Shown here: positions 35,572 to 44,394 of the stretch, piece by piece
How positions within the stretch are numbered: position 1 is the stretch's first letter
Layout of the letters: each line of letters begins with the position of its first letter
Origin: Aquificota bacterium
Lineage (GTDB): Bacteria > Aquificota > Aquificia > Aquificales > Hydrogenothermaceae
Direction of reading: 5' to 3'
Length of the DNA: 64,000 nt
NCBI GenBank assembly: GCA_013153635.1
Contig: JAADDZ010000021.1
Coordinates: 35,905 to 99,904 of the forward strand
Translations under genes and position numbers: made by a program
Notes under the pieces: model-generated
Databases searched by the model: none
What the model saw: the letters and a program-made list of their open reading frames with translations, nothing else
What the model was told of the DNA's origin: nothing

Positions 35572-35687
35572 TCTTTGCTGTTTTTTTCAAAAATTTTGTA
35601 AAAACTAAAAATATTAAGCCCAATAACTATACTCCACGACACAGCCATAAAAACAGCACCAAAAAAATTCAAAGTAGTATCTTCCAT
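35568..35687 (-). CDS. 39-residue single-helix protein following the NSS transporter (possible MetS-like small subunit)
   Basis: Begins MEDTTLNFFGAVFMAVSW; one membrane helix then KIFEKNSKD. ATG lies 2 nt after the transporter stop with GAGAGGTAGG upstream, itself spanning the transporter stop. Its TAA overlaps the stop of the convergent Mrr-like gene by 2 nt. Many bacterial NSS transporters, for example MetP of Corynebacterium, have a tiny MetS subunit in exactly this position; the sequence similarity is too short to prove homology. Missed by length filters. Confidence 0.6.
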   Translation of the reverse strand: MEDTTLNFFGAVFMAVSWSIVIGLNIFSFYKIFEKNSKD

Positions 35688-35689
35688 AG

Positions 35690-37222
35690 CTACCTACCTC
35701 TCCTACTCCATGCTATCTTTACTAAAACCACCCCTAAAACGATAACAAAAATGATAAAACCTCTAGCCACCCATATAGAGATACCTGTTTTAGCCAAAGC
35801 AGAAGGTAGAGACTCAACAACCCAAGACACAAGAATAACTAATAAAAACAGCGGAGACACATATTTGAGAATGTAATAAAACACAGAAGGTACCCTTATA
35901 TCTGCGTACCTATTTAATTCCTCCCACGCTCTTTTAGAATCCAAAATCCACATAAAAAGTATCGCCTCCAAAAGAGCAAAAACAGCCAAAGCCAAAGTCC
36001 CTATCCAAAAATCAAGCTCATCTAAAGCACCTTTAAAGAAAATAGGGATATGGGCAGTCACAAATAAAAACATACCTAGATACATAACAGCTTTCTTTCT
36101 TGGAAGGTTAAACTCATCTTCAAGAAACGCTATAGCAGGTTGAGATAAAGCTATCGAAGAAGTAACCCCAGCAAAAAAGAGAAGCAAAAACCATAAAAAC
36201 CCAAAAAACTCCCCAAAAGGAGTATTGGCAAATATAGCAGGAAGAGCGATAAACCCAAGACTAAACGCCCCCTCCTGTGCTATCTGTTTAGTAGCAACAG
36301 CACCAAAAAAAATAACAGAAGCAGTAATAGCTATAGAAGCACCAAGTACCACCTCTGCAAACTCATTTACAGAAGCAGTAGCCAAAGCATTCAGCGCAAC
36401 ATCACTTTTTGGTTTTAAATAAGAAGCATACGTTAGGATAGCCCCAAAGCCTATACTAAGAGTAAAAAATATCTGTCCTGCCGCCGCTAGCCATACTTGG
36501 GGCTGTGTTAAAGCAGAAAAATCTGGATTCCACAAAAAACCAAAACCATCGAGAAAGTTCCGTCCGTCAGGAGAGGTCAAAGTGATAACCCTAACTAACA
36601 GAACTATAGCCAGAACAAATATTAAAGGAAGAGCAAATCTAGCAACTCTTTCGATACCAGCAGATATACCTCTAAAAAGAATATACAGATTTATAAAAAT
36701 AGTGACAACAAAAAACAGATAAGCCCAAACAGAAGGCTTCAAAAATACATCACTTTCAGACGTAACACCAATAAAAGAACTCAAAAACTCCTCAAAAGGT
36801 CTCAAATAGTCCTTAACAGAACTAGTTATCGTAGTATCAGGTAAACTCCCAAAGAGACTAAAAAAACTAAAAGCCAAAGTCCAAGACTCAACATACGTAT
36901 AATAGACCACCACCACTAGAGGAATAACAACCCCAAGGATACCTAAGTACTTAGCAATAGGGTTTTTCCATATATAATCAAAAACAGCAACAGCTGTACC
37001 ATGCCCTCTCTGTCCCCCATATCTACCAAGAGTCCACTCAACCCACAAAAGAGGTAACCCTAACACGATAAAAGAAATCATATAAGGTATCATAAAAGCT
37101 CCGCCACCATGTTCCGCCGCCTGAACAGGAAACCTTAAAAAATTCCCAAGACCTATAGCATTACCAGCAACAGCCAAAATAAGCCCTATCCTTGTACTCC
37201 AATATTCCCTTTTTGGTTGCAT
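35690..37222 (-). CDS. neurotransmitter:sodium symporter (NSS) family transporter
   Basis: 510 residues, about 11-12 helices. Helix 1 NAIGLGNFLRFPVQAAEHGGGAF carries the unwound Na+/substrate site (LeuT-like), and helices 6-8 show FTLSIGFGAILTYASYL and SIALSQPAIAFLE. Substrate probably an amino acid; specific ligand not predictable. Na+-coupled, inner membrane. A 39-residue membrane peptide follows in the same direction 2 nt later. GAGGG about 12 nt before the start. Divergent from hemA. Confidence 0.93.
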   Translation of the reverse strand: MQPKREYWSTRIGLILAVAGNAIGLGNFLRFPVQAAEHGGGAFMIPYMISFIVLGLPLLWVEWTLGRYGGQRGHGTAVAVFDYIWKNPIAKYLGILGVVIPLVVVVYYTYVESWTLAFSFFSLFGSLPDTTITSSVKDYLRPFEEFLSSFIGVTSESDVFLKPSVWAYLFFVVTIFINLYILFRGISAGIERVARFALPLIFVLAIVLLVRVITLTSPDGRNFLDGFGFLWNPDFSALTQPQVWLAAAGQIFFTLSIGFGAILTYASYLKPKSDVALNALATASVNEFAEVVLGASIAITASVIFFGAVATKQIAQEGAFSLGFIALPAIFANTPFGEFFGFLWFLLLFFAGVTSSIALSQPAIAFLEDEFNLPRKKAVMYLGMFLFVTAHIPIFFKGALDELDFWIGTLALAVFALLEAILFMWILDSKRAWEELNRYADIRVPSVFYYILKYVSPLFLLVILVSWVVESLPSALAKTGISIWVARGFIIFVIVLGVVLVKIAWSRRGR

Positions 37223-37305
37223 TTATATATAAACCCTCTTATTATTTTTAAAATTGACTAAATCAAAAATTTAAATACTATAATATTCTATCAGAACAGC
37301 AAAAA

Positions 37306-37320
37306 TTAACCGTCGGTTAA
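37306..37320. promoter_or_regulatory. palindrome before hemA (operator candidate)
   Basis: TTAACCG-T-CGGTTAA is a perfect 7-bp-arm palindrome, 20 bp before the hemA ATG; the right arm also pairs with the next AACCGA (37321-37326) giving TCGGTT-AA-AACCGA. A -10-like TATAAT lies at 37279-37284 upstream. Confidence 0.5.
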
Positions 37321-37340
37321 AACCGATAAAAAGGTATATT

Positions 37341-38657
37341 ATGATTATTTTTGCGACAGGTTTAAACTACAAAACAGCACCGGTAGAAATAAGAGAAAAA
37401 CTAGCAGTATCAGAAGAACTCTACAGCGAACTACTAGAAAAGATATATTCCCTAGACAGTATCCTTGAAGTGTGCATACTCTCAACATGCAATAGAGTAG
37501 AAATATATGGAGTTACAGACAGTACTCAAGAGACAAAACAAGGAATCCTAGAAATATTTTCAAAACTATCTGGTTTAAAACCAAAAGAGATAGAAAAACA
37601 TATCTTCTTCTATACAGACCACCAAGCGATAAAACATATATTTAGAGTTTCTGCTAGTTTAGACTCTATGGTAATAGGAGAACCCCAGATAGTATGTCAG
37701 TTTAAAGATTCTTTTACAAAAGCAAAAGAATCAAAAGCGGTAAGACATATCCTAACCAGACTGTTTGACAAAGCGATGAATGTATCCAAAAAAATAAGAA
37801 CCCAAACAGGAATTAGTAAAAGAGCAGTCTCTATCAGTTATGCGGCAATAGAGCTTGCAAAAAAAATATTTGAAGACCTAAAAGACAAAAATGTACTGTT
37901 AATAGGTGCTGGAGAAATGGCAGAACTCTCTGCAAAACATCTATCTGCAACAGGAGTAAAACATATATTCGTTTCTAACCGAACATTTGAAAAAGCGGTA
38001 GAATTAGCAGAAAGTTTTGACGGAAGTGCTATAAGATTTGAAAAACTCATAGAATTCTTACCAGAAGCAGACATAATAATAGTATCCACAGGAGCAAAAG
38101 AACCAATATTAAAAAAAGACAACCTAAAACAAGTCATAAAGAAAAGAAAAGGTAACCCAATCTTCATCATAGACATATCTGTACCAAGGAATGTAGCCGA
38201 AGACGTCAACGATATAGAAAACGTGTTTTTATACAACATAGATGACCTAAAAGCAGTAGTAGATGAGAATCTCAAAGAGAGAAAACTACAAGCCCAAATG
38301 GCAGAGATACTTCTAGACGACGAAGTAAGAAAATTCGAAAGGTGGCTTAGACAGTTAAAAGTAACACCAACAATAACTTACATAAGAGATTTTGCAAATG
38401 AAATCAGAGAATACCAATTAGAAAAACTGTTCAATACAATGCCCTATCTAAACGAAAAAGAAAGGGAAAATATAGACCTAGCTGTAAGAGCCATAATAAA
38501 CAAGATTCTACACAGACCCACTATGTACATAAAGGACATAGCCCACAAAGAGAACAACGAAAAGCTGTTAAAAACAGTAGAAGAGCTATTTCACCCGAAA
38601 TGGGACAAAAGAAAAGCAAAATATGAAATAAAAAGCAAGAAAAGAGAAGAAGATTGA
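37341..38657 (+). CDS. hemA: glutamyl-tRNA reductase
   Basis: First step of C5 tetrapyrrole synthesis: glutamyl-tRNA to glutamate-1-semialdehyde with NADPH. 438 residues. Catalytic Cys in [12 protein letters not shown] (about residue 50), [18 protein letters not shown] motif [25 protein letters not shown] and a C-terminal dimerisation helix. Preceded by a strong palindrome at 37306-37320. Its stop overlaps the lptC TTG start by 4 nt, joining haem synthesis to LPS export. Supplies haem for the c-type cytochromes encoded at 50.7 and 52.5 kb. Confidence 0.97.
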   Translation: MIIFATGLNYKTAPVEIREKLAVSEELYSELLEKIYSLDSILEVCILSTCNRVEIYGVTDSTQETKQGILEIFSKLSGLKPKEIEKHIFFYTDHQAIKHIFRVSASLDSMVIGEPQIVCQFKDSFTKAKESKAVRHILTRLFDKAMNVSKKIRTQTGISKRAVSISYAAIELAKKIFEDLKDKNVLLIGAGEMAELSAKHLSATGVKHIFVSNRTFEKAVELAESFDGSAIRFEKLIEFLPEADIIIVSTGAKEPILKKDNLKQVIKKRKGNPIFIIDISVPRNVAEDVNDIENVFLYNIDDLKAVVDENLKERKLQAQMAEILLDDEVRKFERWLRQLKVTPTITYIRDFANEIREYQLEKLFNTMPYLNEKERENIDLAVRAIINKILHRPTMYIKDIAHKENNEKLLKTVEELFHPKWDKRKAKYEIKSKKREED

Positions 38658-39187
38658 AACAGATTTTCAAAAACTCTAAATATACATTACTAGTAATAAT
38701 CGTTTTTGTATCTATAGCTTATATACTTAGCGAAATCACAAAGATACTCCAAAAAAAACAGATAGCCGGACTAATATACAAAGAATCAGTAATCAAAGAC
38801 TTTGTTATGGCTGGAGTTGGAGAAGACAACTTCTTACTAAAAGGAAAACTAATAATAGACAAAGGAAATACAGTAGAGATGGAAGAGATAGAGTTCGTCT
38901 ACAAAATCCCACCCTCAAACATAAAGATAAACTCAAGGCGTGCAGTTGTTTTCCTAGAAAAAAAATTAGTAAAACTAAGAGAAAATCTACTTATTCAGCT
39001 AAACAGTATTCTTATAGAAACCCAATCATTAGACATATTTCTAAACAAAAAAATAGCAAAAAACGAAGATAAAGTTATAATAAAATCTAATGGAAACATG
39101 GTTACAAAAGGAAAAAACCTATACATAGATATAAATGTGAATATCCTAAAATTAAAAGATGTTACTACAATAATCAGAGGTTCGTAA
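38654..39187 (+). CDS. lptC: LptC-like LPS export periplasmic protein
   Basis: 177 residues: N-terminal membrane anchor ([17 protein letters not shown]) and a beta-rich periplasmic part. Divergent in sequence; the LptC call rests on its architecture and on its place directly before lptA. TTG start overlaps the hemA TGA. In the Lpt bridge LptC connects the inner-membrane LptBFG to LptA. The next gene begins immediately after its stop. LptB, F, G and D are not in the window. Confidence 0.72.
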   Translation: MKQIFKNSKYTLLVIIVFVSIAYILSEITKILQKKQIAGLIYKESVIKDFVMAGVGEDNFLLKGKLIIDKGNTVEMEEIEFVYKIPPSNIKINSRRAVVFLEKKLVKLRENLLIQLNSILIETQSLDIFLNKKIAKNEDKVIIKSNGNMVTKGKNLYIDINVNILKLKDVTTIIRGS

Positions 39188-39649
39188 ATGGTTAAAAATC
39201 TCCTTACCCTTTTGAGCGTACTTATTTTGGTTTATATAAGTCACCCCGAGCAAAACAAAGAACCCCTCATAATAGAAGCAGAAGAATTTATCTTCACAGG
39301 AGAAGAAAATGTAGCCATATACAAAGGGAACGTAAAAGTAAAAAAAGGAAAATTCAAACTTACAGCCGAAGAAATAAAAGTATTCCTTAGCAAAAATGGA
39401 GAGCTAAAAAAATTAATAGCAAAAGGAAATGTAGAATTTAAACTATCTCAAGACATATGGGGTAAAGCGGAACATGTATCTATAGACAATATTAAACAAA
39501 AAGCAGTACTAAAAGGAAATGCAGAACTACACCATAAGAACACAATCCTCTCCGGAGAAGAAATCATCTTCTACATGAAAGAAAACCGAGTGTTAGTCTA
39601 CGGGGGAAAAGGAAAAAAAGTCCGCACAATAATAATCCCTTCAAAATAA
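39188..39649 (+). CDS. lptA: LptA/OstA-like LPS transport protein
   Basis: 153 residues: signal peptide (NLLTLLSVLILVYIS) and an OstA_N beta-jellyroll recognisable from IIEAEEFIFTGEENVAIYKG, NVKVKKGKFKLTAEEI and GELKKLIAKGNVEFK, with repeated strand-turn units. Carries LPS across the periplasm. Start codon follows the lptC stop with no gap. The outer membrane implied here agrees with the beta-barrel and HtrA genes. Confidence 0.84.
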   Translation: MVKNLLTLLSVLILVYISHPEQNKEPLIIEAEEFIFTGEENVAIYKGNVKVKKGKFKLTAEEIKVFLSKNGELKKLIAKGNVEFKLSQDIWGKAEHVSIDNIKQKAVLKGNAELHHKNTILSGEEIIFYMKENRVLVYGGKGKKVRTIIIPSK

Positions 39650-39716
39650 CCTATATTTGTTTTAAACATCTATTAATTTATAATTGAAGATTACAAACTA
39701 GGTTTTTGGAGGATTA

Positions 39717-41021
39717 ATGGAAATCAAGATAGAAAAAGTAAAAAAAGTAGAAGGAGAACTAAGAGTCCCCTCTGACAAATCAATTTCCCATAGAACAGTA
39801 ATAATAGGCTCTTTAGCAAATGGTGTCTCTACGGTAAAACATTTTTTAAAAGCAGGAGACACATTAACAACGATAAACATATATAGAAAATTAGGAGTAC
39901 AGATAGACGAAAGTCAAGGTTTATTATTTATACACGGTATAAATCTTACAGGCTTTAAAGAGCCACAAGACGTATTAGATATGGGAAATTCAGGAACAAC
40001 CACTAGACTCACATTTGGAATACTCGCAGGACAGAGATTTTTCTCTTGTATAACAGGGGACGAGAGCCTGCGAAAAAGACCGATGAAAAGAGTCCTTAAC
40101 CCATTAAAACTGATGGGAGCGCATGTAGATGCTAGACAAAAAGGAGAATTCCTCCCTTCTGCTATAAGAGGAGGAAACCTTAGAGGAATCGAATACCTCA
40201 ACGAAAAATCAAGCGCCCAAGTAAAATCAGCCATTTTACTAGCAGGGCTGTACGCCCAAAGAAAAACAGCAGTGATTGAACCAATAATGTCTAGAAATCA
40301 TACAGAAAACATGCTGAAAATCATGGGAGCAAACATCAAAGAGAAGTTCACAGAAGGAGGATACACAGTAGAGATAAAAGGAGGAAACGAACTAAAACCC
40401 ATAGACATCAATGTCCCAGCAGACCCTTCCTCTGCCTCCTTCTTTGTAGCGGCGGCTGTTATCGTTCCTAACTCTGAAATATTACTAAAAGATGTACTTG
40501 TAAACCCCACAAGAGACGGATTTTTTAGAAAATTAAAACAGATGGGAGCAAACATAGAATATATAAATCACCGAGAAGAAGCAGGAGAACCAGTAGTCGA
40601 CATCATCGCAAAATACTCCCCAGACATGAAAGCCACAACTGTTACAAAAGAAGAAGTCCCCTCAATGATAGATGAAATACCTCTCTTAGCATTAGTAGCA
40701 ACTCAAGCACATGGAGAAACCATCATTCATGGAGCAAGAGAGTTAAGAGTAAAAGAAAGCGACAGGATAAAAGCAACTGTAGAAAACTTAAAAAGAATAG
40801 GTGTAGATACAGTAGAAGAGTTAGAAGATGGAATGATAATCAAAGGGAAAACCAAAATCAAAGGAGGAACTATTGATAGCTACAAAGACCACCGAATTGC
40901 AATGGGATTTAGTATTATCGGTCTTATCTGTGAAGAAGGGATAACGATAAAAGATGCTGACTGTGTATATATATCTTATCCAGAATTCTATGACCATCTA
41001 AAAAAAGTAACCAAATCCTAA
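39717..41021 (+). CDS. aroA: 3-phosphoshikimate 1-carboxyvinyltransferase (EPSP synthase)
   Basis: Joins shikimate-3-phosphate with PEP in the shikimate pathway. 434 residues, standard. LRVPSDKSISHRTVI (substrate Lys), DMGNSGTTTRLTFGILAG, DESLRKRPMKRVLNPL, SAQVKSAILLAGLYA, RELRVKESDRIKA and YKDHRIAMGFSI are all present. This is the conventional bacterial class II-like glutamate/aspartate set; glyphosate sensitivity is not inferred. A 67-nt gap after lptA may hold a promoter. GGAGG precedes the ATG. Feeds trpE and pabB. Confidence 0.97.
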   Translation: MEIKIEKVKKVEGELRVPSDKSISHRTVIIGSLANGVSTVKHFLKAGDTLTTINIYRKLGVQIDESQGLLFIHGINLTGFKEPQDVLDMGNSGTTTRLTFGILAGQRFFSCITGDESLRKRPMKRVLNPLKLMGAHVDARQKGEFLPSAIRGGNLRGIEYLNEKSSAQVKSAILLAGLYAQRKTAVIEPIMSRNHTENMLKIMGANIKEKFTEGGYTVEIKGGNELKPIDINVPADPSSASFFVAAAVIVPNSEILLKDVLVNPTRDGFFRKLKQMGANIEYINHREEAGEPVVDIIAKYSPDMKATTVTKEEVPSMIDEIPLLALVATQAHGETIIHGARELRVKESDRIKATVENLKRIGVDTVEELEDGMIIKGKTKIKGGTIDSYKDHRIAMGFSIIGLICEEGITIKDADCVYISYPEFYDHLKKVTKS

Positions 41022-41038
41022 CAGGAAGGAGAAGAATT

Positions 41039-41722
41039 TTGCACAAGCCTCTAGTCTTCATCATAGAAGATGATGAAGATATAAACGAACTTTTAGCGTA
41101 TAACTTAAAAAAAGAAGGATTCAATGTAAAATCCTTTCTACACGGAAAAGACGCCCTAAACAGTTTAGAAAAAGAAAAACCAGATATTATCCTCTTAGAT
41201 ATTATGTTACCAGACGTTGATGGTTTTGATATATGCAAAAATATCCGTTCAAACCCAAAACTAAACCAAATTCCCATAATTATGCTTACAGCAAAAGACA
41301 CAGAAATAGACAAAGTAGTTGGTCTAGAACTAGGAGCAGACGATTATATAACAAAACCTTTCTCCTTTAGAGAACTAATAGCACGAATAAAAGCGGTACT
41401 TAGAAGATACAAAACATCAGATAGCCTTCCTTACCAAAAAGAAACACAGATTTATCTAGATAAGGATTCCTTTTCTATAGTGGTAAAAGGGAACAAAATT
41501 CCATTAACCAAAAAAGAGTTTAAACTTCTAAACTTATTAATGTCCAACCCCCAAAGAGTATTTGAAAGAGAACAACTACTTGAAAAAGTCTGGGAAGAGA
41601 ACCAGTATGATATTTATGATAGAACTATAGATGTACATATAAGAAAATTAAGAGAAAAGCTAGGAGAATTTGGAGACAAAATCAAAACTGTAAGGGGAGT
41701 AGGATACAAATGGGAAGAATAA
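41039..41722 (+). CDS. OmpR/PhoB-family response regulator
   Basis: 227 residues: receiver domain 1-120 (IIEDDEDINE acidic pocket, phosphoacceptor in IILLDIMLPDVDG, IIMLTAK, DYITKPFSF) and a winged-helix effector (IPLTKKEFKLLNLLMSNPQRVFER, DVHIRKLREKLG, TVRGVGYKWEE). TTG start after AGGAAGGAG. No histidine kinase is adjacent; instead the stop overlaps a GT-C membrane-protein gene by 13 nt. PhoB-like in sequence, but target genes cannot be assigned. Confidence 0.93.
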   Translation: MHKPLVFIIEDDEDINELLAYNLKKEGFNVKSFLHGKDALNSLEKEKPDIILLDIMLPDVDGFDICKNIRSNPKLNQIPIIMLTAKDTEIDKVVGLELGADDYITKPFSFRELIARIKAVLRRYKTSDSLPYQKETQIYLDKDSFSIVVKGNKIPLTKKEFKLLNLLMSNPQRVFEREQLLEKVWEENQYDIYDRTIDVHIRKLREKLGEFGDKIKTVRGVGYKWEE

Positions 41723-43152
41723 ATTCTTTTATAAAAGAATACAAACTAAGCCATACAGGAGCATTTTTAACACTTTTCATACTGTTTTTGATACTTCAGT
41801 TCCAAAGCCCTTGGCTCATTGGATTTGATGGATACTTCCATATAAAGTTTTCTTATCTACTAAGAGACTATTTCTTTATAGATAAACTCCCTTGGCTAAA
41901 ATACACTATCTACAGTGAATACTTTAGAGACCACCATCTCTTATTTCACTATCTTCTCATACCATTTACCTTTGGAGACCTTATGACTTGGGGAAAGATA
42001 GGAGCCGCCTTTTTTATGGCATTTGCCGGTTTTTCCCTTTATCTTATCTTCAAAAGGCTAAATGTACCTTATCCTTTTTTCTGGGCTGTTATCGGTTTTG
42101 CCTCTTCATCTGCCCTTCTCTTTAGATTAGAAATGCTTAGAATCCAAAGCTTATCTTTAGCTTTTTTACTGATTATCTTTCTTTTGAATGCAGAAAAAAG
42201 GTACAAACTACTATTCTTGTTCTCCATGTTATTTGTATACCTTTACGATGCTTTTCCTTTAGTCCTGATTATATCAGGAGCATTTTTTGTTGCAGAATTC
42301 TTTACAGAAAGGAAACTAGAATTTAGATACTTTTTGTACTCTATAGCAGGTATAATCACAGGTCTTATAATAAACCCTTACTTTCCCCAAAACATAACAT
42401 CGTTTTTCTTCAATATATACAGAACATTTTTCCTAAAAGTAGAAGGTATAAAACTAGGCTCTGAATGGTATCCTTATACCTCTTGGGGACTTATTGAAAA
42501 CATGCTTCTAGCCCTTATCATGTTTGGCTTACTTATCCTATTTTTACCTTTTGCAAAAAACATAAAAACAGAAGAGATAGCCGCTCTAGTATTAGCCCTC
42601 ATATTCTTAGTATTTACTATGAAATCTAGAAGGTTCGTAGAGTACAGCCCAGTATTTATAGCCCTAGCTGTTACTCTCATAGCTATGCGGAGAATAGACA
42701 AAAAATTTATAATCGCCTTTCTAGTTATGGCTGTACCTATAGGTATACTTAACTTTTACAAAGCTTCTCAAGAAATCAAAGGGTCTCCAAATCCAGAGAT
42801 ATACAAAAATGCGGCAATCTGGATTAAAAACCATTCAAAAGAGGGAGAAATCGTTTTTAACGCTGATTGGGACGACTTTCCATTTTTATTCTTCTACAAC
42901 CATAAGAATTACTACATAGTAGGTTTAGACCCTATGTACATGTACAAATATGACCCAAAGCTATACCGCCTCTACCAAAAAATAACAAAAGGAAAGATAA
43001 AAAAACCTGCAAAAATCATAAAAGAAAAGTTTAAAGCTTCTTACATCTTTACTGACAGGTATCACAAAAAACTTATAAAAAGACTAAAAGAAGACCCATA
43101 TGCCCAAAAAGTGTACCAAGATTTTTGGACAAAAGTTTACAAAGTAAAATAG
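41710..43152 (+). CDS. GT-C-type polytopic membrane protein (possible STT3-like glycosyltransferase)
   Basis: 480 residues, about 10-12 helices then a soluble C-terminal domain (about 375-480). A short acidic motif WLIGFDGYFHIKF follows helix 1, the position of the catalytic Asp motif of GT-C enzymes such as STT3, and the C-terminal part FNADWDDFPFLFFYNHKNYYIVGLDP is typical of a poorly described GT-C group. No WWDxG motif of STT3 proper. Likely lipid-linked sugar transfer in the envelope; acceptor unknown. Translation is coupled to the response regulator by overlap. Confidence 0.6.
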   Translation: MGRINSFIKEYKLSHTGAFLTLFILFLILQFQSPWLIGFDGYFHIKFSYLLRDYFFIDKLPWLKYTIYSEYFRDHHLLFHYLLIPFTFGDLMTWGKIGAAFFMAFAGFSLYLIFKRLNVPYPFFWAVIGFASSSALLFRLEMLRIQSLSLAFLLIIFLLNAEKRYKLLFLFSMLFVYLYDAFPLVLIISGAFFVAEFFTERKLEFRYFLYSIAGIITGLIINPYFPQNITSFFFNIYRTFFLKVEGIKLGSEWYPYTSWGLIENMLLALIMFGLLILFLPFAKNIKTEEIAALVLALIFLVFTMKSRRFVEYSPVFIALAVTLIAMRRIDKKFIIAFLVMAVPIGILNFYKASQEIKGSPNPEIYKNAAIWIKNHSKEGEIVFNADWDDFPFLFFYNHKNYYIVGLDPMYMYKYDPKLYRLYQKITKGKIKKPAKIIKEKFKASYIFTDRYHKKLIKRLKEDPYAQKVYQDFWTKVYKVK

Positions 43153-43161
43153 ATAAGCCTT

Positions 43162-43686
43162 TTGCAAGGTAATCTCAAATCAGATAAAATAAACAAACTG
43201 ATGAAATATACATACCTCACAGATAGACTTATAAAGAAGATAGATTTTTATGTTCAAAAATACCCTGTAAAAGAGCAGGCGATTATCCCTTCTCTACATG
43301 AGATACTGTACGAATACAGAGACATTCCTCAAAAAGCAGTAGAAGAGTTAGCTGACTACCTAAAAATACCCCTAAACAATATAGAAGGCATCGTATCTTT
43401 TTATGATATGTTTAGACACAAAAAACATGGAGCTAAAAATCATATAAGAGTGTGTAGGAATCTCCCTTGTCACTTAGGAAACTACAAAAACCTACTAACC
43501 ATGCTAGAAAAACTCACAGGGGCAGAGGTAGGTGGTGTCAGCCCTGACAAGAACTGGTACATAGAGTTAGTAGAATGTATCGGCTCTTGTGCTATAGCCC
43601 CAGCTTTTCTCATAAACGATGACCTGTATGACGGAACAAAAATCAAAACAGAAAAAGATTTAGAAAAAATTTTACAAAAATACTAA
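43162..43686 (+). CDS. nuoE: NuoE-like [2Fe-2S] subunit
   Basis: 174 residues. A helical N-terminal part (LIKKIDFYVQKYPVKEQAIIPSL) and a thioredoxin-like [2Fe-2S] domain with CRNLPC (C-x4-C) and CIGSC (C-x3-C), the NuoE/HoxE spacing. In complex I and bidirectional hydrogenases it feeds electrons with a NuoF-type flavoprotein, which is not in the window, so the partner is unknown. TTG 43162 is not backed by a ribosome site; ATG 43201 is an alternative start. Sits at the end of the hemA-aroA run. Confidence 0.85.
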   Translation: MQGNLKSDKINKLMKYTYLTDRLIKKIDFYVQKYPVKEQAIIPSLHEILYEYRDIPQKAVEELADYLKIPLNNIEGIVSFYDMFRHKKHGAKNHIRVCRNLPCHLGNYKNLLTMLEKLTGAEVGGVSPDKNWYIELVECIGSCAIAPAFLINDDLYDGTKIKTEKDLEKILQKY

Positions 43687-43689
43687 AGT

Positions 43690-44301
43690 CTACTTCTGTG
43701 GCTCTGGAACATCATGTATCACTATAGGTTTGCCAGCCCACTCTTCCATAATGTTACACGCCACTTGTGTACCTGAACCTGAAGCTGTAGCAAACATAGA
43801 ACTAACCCCTGCAAGAAGACCAGCAACATAAAGACCCTCTTTTACTTTAAAATCTCTATCAGTCTTAATCATCACCTTTCCGGGTCTAGGAGCTTTTTTA
43901 TTTGGAACAACCTCCACATCTAACCCTAAGATATTAAATTCATGGAATCCAGTAGCTAAAACAAGATAATCTCCTACAAACTTTAAGCTACCTTGGGTCT
44001 CTATAACAAAATTACCTTTCTCTCCAGTAGCAGATAAAACCCTATCATTAACAAAATCAACACAACCGTAAAAATCTATCTGCTTCTTTATATACTCTAA
44101 AACCTCTCTTCCTAAAGAACCTTGTTTTACACCGGGAACATTATTTAGCATAGCTTTTAAAAGGTCAGAAGATTGGTTATCAATGACAAGGTATCTTTTG
44201 TTATCAGCCCAAGAGAATTTACCCTTAGCCGAAGCCAATGTTAAAGCACAAGAAAGACCAGAAACACCACCTCCTACTATGAGTACATCATATCTATTCA
44301 T
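43690..44301 (-). CDS. short FAD-dependent oxidoreductase (thioredoxin-reductase-like fold, no CxxC)
   Basis: 203 residues. N-terminal FAD site LIVGGGVSGLSCALTLA, a second region with DYLVLATGFHEFNILG, and a C-terminal GLYVAGLLAGVSSMFATASGSG with the second FAD-contact GxxAG. It lacks the inserted NADPH domain and the redox-active CxxC of thioredoxin reductase, being about 100 residues too short. Substrate unknown. Convergent with nuoE (3-nt gap), divergent from mltD. Confidence 0.8.
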   Translation of the reverse strand: MNRYDVLIVGGGVSGLSCALTLASAKGKFSWADNKRYLVIDNQSSDLLKAMLNNVPGVKQGSLGREVLEYIKKQIDFYGCVDFVNDRVLSATGEKGNFVIETQGSLKFVGDYLVLATGFHEFNILGLDVEVVPNKKAPRPGKVMIKTDRDFKVKEGLYVAGLLAGVSSMFATASGSGTQVACNIMEEWAGKPIVIHDVPEPQK

Positions 44302-44359
44302 TTTCTCCTCCTTTTAAGCGAAATTTTATGTAGAATATTATTTTAAGATGTTAAAAATT

Positions 44360-44394
44360 TTTACAATCGGATTTGTATATGCTTATATTATAAT
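44360..44394 (+). promoter_or_regulatory. mltD promoter, start adjacent to the -10 box
   Basis: TTTACA (44360-44365) with TATATT 18 bp later (44384-44389); a consensus TATAAT at 44389-44394 abuts the ATG at 44395. The transcript would begin within or just before the coding region, suggesting a leaderless or very short leader. Confidence 0.45.
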
